Assembly (NCBI GenBank): GCA_022545645.1
Contig: JACZQQ010000095.1
Span: 1 to 9,152, forward strand
Direction: 5' to 3'
DNA length: 9,152 bases
Source of the DNA: Acidobacteriota bacterium
Lineage (GTDB): Bacteria > Acidobacteriota > UBA6911 > RPQK01 > JADFOI01
A program made the position numbers and the translations under genes. Below are positions 1 through 5,254 of the stretch, one piece after another (within the stretch, counting starts at the first letter, position 1; each line of letters opens with the position of its first letter). The notes beneath the pieces are model-generated. The model did not search any database. It worked only from the letters and a program-made list of their open reading frames with translations, and had not been told where the DNA came from.

Positions 1-1
1 C

Positions 2-328
2 TATCGTTTCCTATTCGGCTTTCGCGCCGGGTATCGATTCGAATCCCAGGTGACCTGGGACCACAATGACATCACCCTGCCTGCAGGCGACTTTTCAACA
101 GATTTGGTGAACACCCGCTTTCAATACTCCTTCAATACCAGGATGTTTTTGAACGCGCTCATTCAGTACAACAGTGAACTGAAGGAGATCAGCAGCAACA
201 TTCGATTCAATTGGATTCACAAGCCCTTGAGCGACCTTTTCCTGATTTACAATGAGCGGCGTTCCACCACGGGTGAAGTGATCGAACGGGCCCTGATCGG
301 CAAACTCACCTATGCGTTTAATTTTTGA
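2..328 (+). CDS. C-terminal end of an outer-membrane beta-barrel protein (DUF5916-like), 5' end missing
   Basis: The reading frame is open from the left edge (codons from position 2) to a TGA at 326-328, so only the last ~108 residues are visible. A GTG at 50 is in frame, but coding sequence of the same character continues upstream of it and it is probably internal. Residues alternate polar and hydrophobic as in transmembrane beta-strands: YRFLFGFRAGYRF, then NTRFQYSFNTRMFLNALIQYN, SNIRFNWI and DLFLIYNERR. The protein ends in LTYAFNF, a terminal aromatic residue as expected of barrels assembled by BamA. The order 'F.ALIQYNS ... N.RFNWI..P.SDLF.IYNE' resembles the C-terminus of DUF5916/CBM9-associated outer-membrane proteins, which is a family resemblance from memory. 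Function beyond being a membrane barrel is unknown. The stop codon lies inside a perfect palindrome (323-360). Confidence 0.72.
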   Translation, partial: YRFLFGFRAGYRFESQVTWDHNDITLPAGDFSTDLVNTRFQYSFNTRMFLNALIQYNSELKEISSNIRFNWIHKPLSDLFLIYNERRSTTGEVIERALIGKLTYAFNF

Positions 329-360
329 AGCCTGGAACGTCTGCGTTCCAGGCTTCAAAA
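323..360. repeat. Perfect palindrome, 17-bp arms and 4-nt loop, over the stop codon of the barrel gene
   Basis: Left arm 323-339 and right arm 344-360 are exact reverse complements, with loop TCTG at 340-343. The TGA stop (326-328) is in the left arm. No T-tract follows on either strand (ATTAAG on plus, ATTAAAC on minus), so it is not a canonical intrinsic terminator, although such a stable hairpin could stop transcription or protect the 3' end. Both arms carry the CCTGGAAC core that recurs in the repeats at 366-380 and 940-954, so it probably belongs to the same repeat family. Confidence 0.8.
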
Positions 361-363
361 ATT

Positions 364-388
364 AAGTTCCAGGTTCCAAGTTCCAGGT
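364..388. repeat. Short tandem repeat, left flank of the four-helix-bundle cassette
   Basis: AAGTTCCAGGT occurs at 364-374 and again at 378-388, a 14-bp period. The segment 366-380 is an exact 15-bp reverse complement of 940-954 (CTTGGAACCTGGAAC on the plus strand at the right). It lies 8 nt beyond the stop codon of the minus-strand gene 397-777. Confidence 0.7.
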
Positions 389-396
389 CACTTGTA

Positions 397-777
397 TTAC
401 CTGTCGCCCATCTGGGATTGACGGAGATGTTTCATCAGTGCCGAGAGAAGACGGCTCACCTTTGTGGCTTCTTGGCAGAGCGATTGGAATTCATTGAGTG
501 CTACATACCCTTGGTCGAAAGCTATAAACAGCTGAGACCTGACCTCACCACAGGAACCCTTTGCAATGGCTAAGAAGTACTGAAACTCACGGTTTCCGTC
601 ACCCACAAACCCCTCAGCTATATGTGACATTACTGAGATCGCTGAGCGTCGAATCTGATTTGTGAGTTGGAAATCCCTTGCAAACTGTCCGGTGGAACTG
701 ACTCGGTAGATTGTTTTGGTGAGGGCTCGGGCCGCTCGCCAAACCTCCAAATCTTCAAACTGTTTAATTGTGGGCAT
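397..777 (-). CDS. Four-helix-bundle protein, IVP/S23 (23S rRNA intervening-sequence) family
   Basis: The 126-residue protein has the usual layout of the TIGR02436/S23-type family. It opens with FEDLEVWRAARALTKTIY (residues 7-24), continues with LTNQIRRSAISVMSHIAEG (38-56), then EFQYFLAIAKGSCGEVRSQL (64-83) and a last helix around 95-120. Length matches the family (about 115-130). These proteins fold as a four-helix bundle and are found inside 23S rRNA intervening sequences or as stand-alone genes. Their biochemical role is not settled; nucleic-acid binding is often suggested. The start ATG is supported by a good ribosome-binding site, AGGAG on the minus strand (plus 783-787), 5 nt upstream. 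It is the only minus-strand gene here and is surrounded by repeats of the GGAACCTGGAAC type, which points to a mobile or horizontally spread cassette. No rRNA sequence adjoins it, so it is a stand-alone copy. Confidence 0.85.
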   Translation of the reverse strand: MPTIKQFEDLEVWRAARALTKTIYRVSSTGQFARDFQLTNQIRRSAISVMSHIAEGFVGDGNREFQYFLAIAKGSCGEVRSQLFIAFDQGYVALNEFQSLCQEATKVSRLLSALMKHLRQSQMGDR

Positions 778-797
778 GCAAACTCCTGTCAGGAATT

Positions 798-813
798 AGG
801 GGAACAATCCCCT
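798..813. repeat. Small inverted repeat upstream of the four-helix-bundle gene
   Basis: AGGGGA at 798-803 and TCCCCT at 808-813 form a 6-bp stem with loop ACAA. It sits 20 nt upstream of the minus-strand start codon, just beyond its AGGAG site, so it would fall in the leader or promoter region of that gene. It could be an operator-like site or a leader hairpin; nothing decides between these. Confidence 0.4.
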
Positions 814-853
814 TCTACAAAAACGTTCGACTCGCAGAATCTACGGACTCTTT

Positions 854-890
854 AACCTGAAACCAGGAACCTGCAGAACGCGCGCGAAGC
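854..890. repeat. Composite direct repeat, copy 1
   Basis: It starts with AACCTGAAACC (854-864) and ends with AGAACGCGCGCGAAGC (875-890), with AGGAACCTGC between them. Both end blocks recur exactly in copy 2 at 952-982. The hairpin seen in copy 2 is spoiled here by base changes after the GAA (GCACGCT instead of GCGCGCG). Confidence 0.65.
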
Positions 891-939
891 ACGCTCCGAG
901 CTTGACCCTCTTTTCCCCTTTCGATACTCTTTGCTGACT

Positions 940-954
940 CTTGGAACCTGGAAC
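940..954. repeat. Right inverted repeat of the four-helix-bundle cassette
   Basis: CTTGGAACCTGGAAC is the exact reverse complement of 366-380. The two copies bracket about 590 bp containing the minus-strand gene at 397-777 and its upstream region. The match stops after 15 bp on both sides. Confidence 0.65.
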
Positions 955-987
955 CTGAAACCTTAAAGAACGCGCGCGAAGCGCGCG
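952..987. repeat. Composite direct repeat, copy 2, with a GC-rich hairpin
   Basis: AACCTGAAACC (952-962) and AGAACGCGCGCGAAGC (967-982) repeat copy 1 at 854-890. Here CGCGCGC (971-977), GAA, GCGCGCG (981-987) form a perfect 7-bp stem with a triloop. The stem ends on the first base of the GGGG (987-990) that is the only ribosome-binding-site candidate for the TAXI receptor gene at 998. The RNA hairpin could therefore limit initiation there or shield the 5' end of the transcript. Confidence 0.6.
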
Positions 988-997
988 GGGTATTCAG

Positions 998-1957
998 ATG
1001 CAACTGTCCAAGTTCGTTCTACTGTTTGCGGCCACTTGTTTGGCTTCTTGCGCCGAGCCAGCCCAGATGGTCGGGGTGGGTACGACCAAAGGGGGTGCCA
1101 CAGGTCAGGTTTCGGCGGCCATTGCCAAGGTCGTTTCCTCCCAGGGTGATTTGCAGGTGCGGACCCAACCCATGGCCGGTACCAACCAGTACATTCCCCC
1201 CGTCAATGCCGGCCAGCTTGAATTTGGCGTGTCCAACATTGTCCAGTTGACCTTCGCCGTAGAAGGCAGGTCTCTTTTCGAAGGCCATCCCAACCCGAAT
1301 CTGCGGATGGTGGCGACGCTGATGCCCTTTCGGGTTGGTCTACTGGTCCCCGAGGATTCCGATATCCGTACCGTGGCTGATCTCAAGGGGAGACCTGTGC
1401 CTTCGGGCTTCAGGGCGGCTCCCCTTTTCAAGGTGGTGTTCGAGGGTTTTCTGGCCACCGAGGGACTGAGCTATGAGGACGTCCAGCAGGTTCCCGTTTC
1501 AGGTGTCAACCAGATGTGGGAGCTTTTCATGCAGGGTAAGGTCCTGACCGCCATTGTGACGGTGGGTTCGGCTATAGCCAAGCAAACGGACGCCGCTTTG
1601 GGCGGTGTGCGCTATCTCTCTTTCGATGATTCCCCTCAGAGTGTGGCAGCCCTCAACGAGCATGTGCCTCGGGCCCATCTCGAACTGATGCAGCCTGCCC
1701 CGAAACTGACCGGGCTTCTGACTCCCTCCAATCTTCTGAACTACGATTACACCCTTTTCGCCGGCAAAGACGTCCCCGACGACCTGGTTTACCAGGTGGT
1801 CCGGGCCATGTATGAAAACCCCGATGATTTGAGGGTTTCAGGTGCGCTGTGGGAAGAGTTCACCGCCGAGGGAATGTCCAAGGATGTGGGGATTGAGTAC
1901 CATCCGGGCGCCATCAAGTTCTACCAGGAAAAGGGCATTTGGCCAACGCAGAGGTAA
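998..1957 (+). CDS. TAXI-family TRAP transporter solute receptor, probable lipoprotein
   Basis: A 319-residue extracytoplasmic receptor for a TRAP importer. A short hydrophobic signal (KFVLLFAATCLASC) ends in the lipobox L15-A16-S17-C18, so Cys18 is the likely lipidated residue anchoring the protein to a membrane. The mature protein opens with VGVGTTKGGATGQVSAAIAKVV (residues 25-46), the GTG-x-GG segment typical of TAXI receptors. It continues through 'AGQLEFGVSN' (71-80), 'DLKGRPVPSG' (128-137) and a C-terminal 'HPGAIKFYQEKGIW' (302-315), all at usual family positions. TAXI receptors generally bind small organic acids or amino acids; the ligand here cannot be read. The fused permease begins before this frame ends (TTG at 1939) or 26 nt after it, so the two are co-expressed. 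The upstream GGGG (987-990, 7 nt from ATG) is a weak ribosome-binding site next to a GC-rich hairpin. Confidence 0.9.
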   Translation: MQLSKFVLLFAATCLASCAEPAQMVGVGTTKGGATGQVSAAIAKVVSSQGDLQVRTQPMAGTNQYIPPVNAGQLEFGVSNIVQLTFAVEGRSLFEGHPNPNLRMVATLMPFRVGLLVPEDSDIRTVADLKGRPVPSGFRAAPLFKVVFEGFLATEGLSYEDVQQVPVSGVNQMWELFMQGKVLTAIVTVGSAIAKQTDAALGGVRYLSFDDSPQSVAALNEHVPRAHLELMQPAPKLTGLLTPSNLLNYDYTLFAGKDVPDDLVYQVVRAMYENPDDLRVSGALWEEFTAEGMSKDVGIEYHPGAIKFYQEKGIWPTQR

Positions 1958-3885
1958 AACCGACCGGGGATGAACCGGGTCTCATGTCCGCGGCACCCGA
2001 CTCCTCGCTGGTACGGGGGTTGATCCCTTATCTGAGTGGACTGATTGCCCTGATTGCTCTGGGGTGGGCGGCCGAGTTGCCCTATCGGCTCGGGTTCGTG
2101 CTTTATAGTGAGCAGGCCCTCTCAGCGATCCTTGCTCTGAGCCTGGCCCTGGTTTTTTTGGGGGTTTCTGTCCGGCGGCACAAAGGGGTCGTTCCCTGGC
2201 ACGACTGGCTGGCAGCTGCCTTGGGTCTCGGTGCCGGACTCTATACGGCGATCCGCTATCCCATCCTGGCGGAGGAGTTCTTCTTTCGACCGGTCGAGAC
2301 CACGATTTTAGGGGCGATCCTCATCCTGCTGGTGGTCGAAGCACTTCGCCGCACCAGCGGCTGGAGTCTGCTGGGCGTGCTGCTGATGTTTTTCGCCTAT
2401 GCCTTGTTCGGCCACCTGGTTCCAGGCCGGTTGGCCGGACGATCCCTTGAAGTGTTGGGGATGTTCTCGTTTTTGGGCATCGATAATGTGGCGATGCTGG
2501 GCCTGCCCTTGCGCATTATCTCAACGATTGTCTTGATCTTCATTTTTCTGGGACAGCTGCTGCTGAGATCTGGGGGTTCAGCCTTCTTCAGTGATTTGGC
2601 TTCAGCTTTGATGGGTCGCTCACGAGGTGGTGCGGCCAAGATCGGGGTGTGTGCCTCGGCTCTGTTTGGATCGATCTCGGGCAGCGCGGTGGCCAACGTT
2701 GCTTCGACCGGGGTGATCACCATACCCCTCATGCGCCAAAGCGGATACAAACGCCATGTCAGTGCTGCAATCGAGGCGGTGGCATCCACCGGGGGGCAGA
2801 TCCTGCCGCCCATCATGGGTGCAGCAGCCTTCCTGATGGCCGAGCTCCTCGGAGTGGCCTACGGTGATGTGGTTTTGGCTGCCATCCTGCCGGCACTTCT
2901 TTATTACTTTGCTGTTTTTATTGCCGCCGACCTCGAGGCTGCTCGGCAGGGGATCGGCCATGTGGAGGAAGCCGCAATTCCGCGATTGGGCAAGGTCCTG
3001 AAAGAAGGCTGGTATTTTCCCATACCCTTCGCCGTTTTGATCATCTCCTTGTTCGGCTGGAATCTCACCCCTGAAACCGCAGGTCTTTACGCTGCCGTGT
3101 GCATTACCTTCCTGGGCCTCTTTTTGAGCTATCGTGGAACACGGCTGCGCCCTGGCGACATACTGGAATCGTTGAAGGCAACGGGGCAATCTTCCGTACA
3201 GATTGTCGTCATCGGCGCCGTGGCCGGCATCATTATTGGCATCGTGGAAGTCACTGGCCTGAGCTTTGGTCTCACCTTCGTCCTGGTTCAGTTAGGGGAA
3301 AACAGCCTTTTGCTGTTGTTGTTTCTGACCGCGGGGATTTGCATTATCCTGGGTATGGGTATGCCCACAACGGCCATTTATTTCCTGCTTGCGACTCTGG
3401 CTGCCCCACCTCTGATTCAGTTGGGTGTTGAGCCGATGGCGGCACACATGTTCGTTCTCTATTTCGGCTTAATGTCGATGATTACGCCGCCTGTGGCTCT
3501 GGCTGCCTTCACGGCCGCCAATCTTGCCGGTGCAGATCCCATGCGGACCAGTGTGGCCGCCTTGCGTTTCGGCTGGCCAGGCTTGGTGGTCCCGTTTCTG
3601 TTTGTTTTTGGACCCAGTCTTTTGTTGTATGGCACCTTTTTCCAGGTGAGCCTGGCTGCGGTGACGGCGATGGGGGGCATTTGGATGACTTCGGCAGGGA
3701 TTGCGGGCTATTTGGTTCACCCCCTCACCGCGGTCACGCGGACCGCTCTGACCGCAGGCGGCTTGGCTTTAATGGTCCCTGCTGAGGCCTTTCCGGGAGC
3801 CTGGATGGTGAAGGTCTTTGGGGCGGTGCTGTGTGTTTTCCTGGTTGCCCGGCTGATGGGGAGGAAGGTCACCGCCCTCTCTTGA
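1939..3885 (+). CDS. TRAP transporter fused permease (DctQ-DctM, 4TM/12TM type)
   Basis: A 648-residue polytopic membrane protein, the partner of the TAXI receptor. The N-terminal ~165 residues hold about four hydrophobic segments (near 29-46, 58-77, 90-107, 121-160) equivalent to the small DctQ subunit. The rest is the DctM ion-coupled transport domain. Hallmarks are GSISGSAVANVASTG (244-258), ASTGGQILPPIMGAAAF (282-298), GMGMPTTAIYF (472-482) and MITPPVALAAF (514-524). TAXI systems usually have this fusion. TRAP transporters are secondary importers driven by a sodium or proton gradient. The TTG at 1939 has an AGGAAAAGGG purine stretch just upstream (1926-1935) and overlaps the receptor frame by 19 nt, consistent with translational coupling. 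The ATG at 1984 is the alternative start and would remove only 15 residues before the first membrane segment. The TGA stop overlaps a TTGACA (3882-3887). Confidence 0.9.
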   Translation: MANAEVKPTGDEPGLMSAAPDSSLVRGLIPYLSGLIALIALGWAAELPYRLGFVLYSEQALSAILALSLALVFLGVSVRRHKGVVPWHDWLAAALGLGAGLYTAIRYPILAEEFFFRPVETTILGAILILLVVEALRRTSGWSLLGVLLMFFAYALFGHLVPGRLAGRSLEVLGMFSFLGIDNVAMLGLPLRIISTIVLIFIFLGQLLLRSGGSAFFSDLASALMGRSRGGAAKIGVCASALFGSISGSAVANVASTGVITIPLMRQSGYKRHVSAAIEAVASTGGQILPPIMGAAAFLMAELLGVAYGDVVLAAILPALLYYFAVFIAADLEAARQGIGHVEEAAIPRLGKVLKEGWYFPIPFAVLIISLFGWNLTPETAGLYAAVCITFLGLFLSYRGTRLRPGDILESLKATGQSSVQIVVIGAVAGIIIGIVEVTGLSFGLTFVLVQLGENSLLLLLFLTAGICIILGMGMPTTAIYFLLATLAAPPLIQLGVEPMAAHMFVLYFGLMSMITPPVALAAFTAANLAGADPMRTSVAALRFGWPGLVVPFLFVFGPSLLLYGTFFQVSLAAVTAMGGIWMTSAGIAGYLVHPLTAVTRTALTAGGLALMVPAEAFPGAWMVKVFGAVLCVFLVARLMGRKVTALS

Positions 3886-3910
3886 CAAACTTTGTGGGAA
3901 AGAGTATCTG
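3882..3910 (+). promoter_or_regulatory. Possible sigma-70-type promoter for the enzyme genes
   Basis: A perfect -35 hexamer TTGACA (3882-3887), overlapping the permease stop codon, is followed after 17 nt by TATCTG (3905-3910), of which only TAT fits a -10 consensus. It lies 110 nt before the dehydrogenase gene and could give that gene and those downstream their own transcript. The consensus of this organism's sigma factor is unknown. Confidence 0.35.
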
Positions 3911-3968
3911 ATACCGGGCAAAGGCCACAGAGTAGAACCGCAAGCCGTAGAGATTGTGAAAAACCCCG

Positions 3969-4006
3969 CTCAGTTCGCCCTAGGGCGCTAAACTGAGGCC
4001 ATTTTT
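3969..4006 (+). terminator. Hairpin followed by T5 upstream of the dehydrogenase gene (terminator or attenuator candidate)
   Basis: CTCAGTT (3969-3975) pairs with AACTGAG (3991-3997). Inside, CGCCCTAGGGCG (3976-3987) is itself a perfect 12-nt palindrome, leaving a 3-nt bulge (CTA). After GCCA come five Ts (4002-4006). It may end the transporter transcript, partly terminate a transcript from the 3882 promoter, or act as a leader structure. The stem is interrupted and the T-tract is short and 4 nt away from the stem. Confidence 0.4.
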
Positions 4007-4020
4007 GGAGTACTCCCGCC

Positions 4021-5133
4021 ATGGATAAAGCCAAAGTCGTTGTGTTCGAGAAACCCAATGTGCCTTTAGAGGTCAAGGAATTTGACATTCCCGAGCTTGA
4101 AGAAGGCTGCATACTGGTGAAAACCCTGGTCTCTGGAGTCTGCGGGACGGATGCCCACTGCTACAGAGGACAGGTTCAGATGCCGGTTCCCGTGATCCTG
4201 GGGCATGAGAGTGTGGGTATGATCGAGAAGATCGCGCCAGACCGGAAGAAAGACAGTGTTGGGGAGCCGGTCAAGGAAGGGGATCGCATCTTCTGGGTTG
4301 CCGGGCACCCCTGTTTACAGTGCTATTCGTGTGTGGCCCTGAAGGATACGACGGGGTGTGTCAACAGGCGATCCTACGGATGGAGCTATTCCTGTGCCGA
4401 CTACCCCTATTTAACGGGCGGCTACGCCGAATATGTTTTTCTCACCGCCAGATCTTACTTTTTCAAGATTCCCGACTCCGTCCCCACCGATGCGGCCATC
4501 GCCTTTGGCTGTGGATTCCCCACCGCGGTGAAAGGGTTCGAAGTCATCAAAGGAGTGCAGCCGGGCCAGAGCGTGGTGATCCAGGGGGCTGGGCCTGTAG
4601 GGCTTTCTTCCCTGGTCATGGCCAAGTTGGGCGGAGCCTCTCCGATTGTGGTCATTGGGGCCCCCAGTTCCCGATTGGAGATGGCTCGCAAGCTGGGAGC
4701 CGACGAGACCATCGATCTCTCGTCGCTGCCCGAGCCGGAGGCCAGGGTCAGTAAAGTTCGAGAACTGCTGGGTGGTGAGGCTGACCTTGTCATCGAGGCA
4801 ACGGGATTTCCAGAAGCTGTCTCGGAAGGGATCGATATGTGCAAGACGGCGGGACGATATTTGATCATGGGCGTTTTCTCGGATTTGGGTCCTGTTCCCA
4901 TCAATCCCAGCTTGATCGTCAGGAAGAATCTACGGCTCTATGGTTCCGTGTTTTGGGAACCCAAACATCTTTATCAAGTGCTCCAATTGCTGGCGAAATA
5001 TAACGACCGACTTTCGTTGCAGGATGCCGTCACTCATCGATACGGGCTGGAACAGAGCACCTCTGCAATAGAGGATGTGGAAGCGTTGAAATGCGTGAAG
5101 GCGGTCATACAACCAGGTTATAAAGCTTCTTGA
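4021..5133 (+). CDS. Zinc-dependent medium-chain alcohol dehydrogenase (MDR superfamily)
   Basis: A 370-residue cytosolic oxidoreductase of typical family length. Catalytic-zinc ligands are visible as C41 in CGTD, H62-E63 in GHES and C164 in FGCG. The structural zinc is bound by C98, C101, C104 and C113 (spacing 2-2-8, as in classical ADH). The Rossmann motif is GAGPVG (189-194). By counting from the conserved 'LGAD', the acidic residue that usually selects NAD is replaced by G213 in VVIGAPSSRLE, with R218 nearby. This is compatible with NADP(H) use but not proof of it. Overall it looks like the TM0436-like subgroup, including 'NPSLIVRKNLRLYGS' near the end. The likely reaction is reversible alcohol-to-aldehyde or ketone oxidation; the substrate is unknown. 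The ATG is chosen from family alignment; GGAG (4007-4010) lies 10 nt upstream inside the palindrome GGAGTACTCC. The gene heads the enzyme set with nitrilase and UbiD. Confidence 0.88.
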   Translation: MDKAKVVVFEKPNVPLEVKEFDIPELEEGCILVKTLVSGVCGTDAHCYRGQVQMPVPVILGHESVGMIEKIAPDRKKDSVGEPVKEGDRIFWVAGHPCLQCYSCVALKDTTGCVNRRSYGWSYSCADYPYLTGGYAEYVFLTARSYFFKIPDSVPTDAAIAFGCGFPTAVKGFEVIKGVQPGQSVVIQGAGPVGLSSLVMAKLGGASPIVVIGAPSSRLEMARKLGADETIDLSSLPEPEARVSKVRELLGGEADLVIEATGFPEAVSEGIDMCKTAGRYLIMGVFSDLGPVPINPSLIVRKNLRLYGSVFWEPKHLYQVLQLLAKYNDRLSLQDAVTHRYGLEQSTSAIEDVEALKCVKAVIQPGYKAS

Positions 5134-5193
5134 AATGGACCTTATGGCACCGTCGCTAGGTTGACTTCTGGTGGGGGAATCAGCAAGATGTAA

Positions 5194-5222
5194 AGGAAGC
5201 AATTGAGTTCCCATTGCTTCTT
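5194..5222 (+). promoter_or_regulatory. Leader hairpin upstream of the nitrilase gene
   Basis: GAAGCAAT (5196-5203) and ATTGCTTC (5213-5220) form an 8-bp stem with a 9-nt loop. The stem extends by a G-T and an A-T pair to 5194 and 5222. It lies in the 118-nt gap between the dehydrogenase and nitrilase genes, 14 nt before the strong ribosome-binding site. No T-tract follows, so an RNA processing or stability element, or none at all, is as likely as a terminator. Confidence 0.35.
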
Positions 5223-5236
5223 AATGTACCCCTAAG

Positions 5237-5254
5237 AGGAGGTGATTTCGCTTG
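5237..5254 (+). promoter_or_regulatory. Near-perfect Shine-Dalgarno that fixes a TTG start
   Basis: AGGAGGTGA at 5237-5245 is complementary to the usual 16S rRNA 3' end over nine bases. It ends 6 nt before TTG (5252-5254). The next in-frame ATG (5267) is 21 nt beyond the motif, too far. This is the strongest ribosome-binding site in the window and suggests high translation of the nitrilase homologue despite the TTG. Confidence 0.75.

Noticed and set aside
397..777. Accessory protein (Avd-type) of a diversity-generating retroelement
   Set aside because: Avd shares the four-helix-bundle fold, but no reverse transcriptase and no template/variable repeat pair are in the window.
397..777. Intervening sequence inside a 23S rRNA gene
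   Set aside because: No rRNA sequence is recognisable on either side; protein-coding genes flank the cassette.
323..990. CRISPR array
   Set aside because: The repeats are short, unequal, partly inverted and irregularly spaced, and a protein gene lies between them; no cas genes are present.
815..1003. 62-codon minus-strand open frame over the repeat region
   Set aside because: It is composed of the repeats themselves, lacks protein-like features, and has no supporting ribosome-binding site that I can see.
2620..3189. Open frame of 189 codons on the minus strand inside the permease gene
   Set aside because: It is antisense to a clearly conserved DctM region, has no recognisable domain, and its composition (Gly/His/Gln-rich) is that of a shadow frame.
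5161..5190. Promoter starting with TTGACT upstream of the nitrilase gene
   Set aside because: At normal spacing the -10 position reads CAAGAT or similar, too poor to support a promoter.
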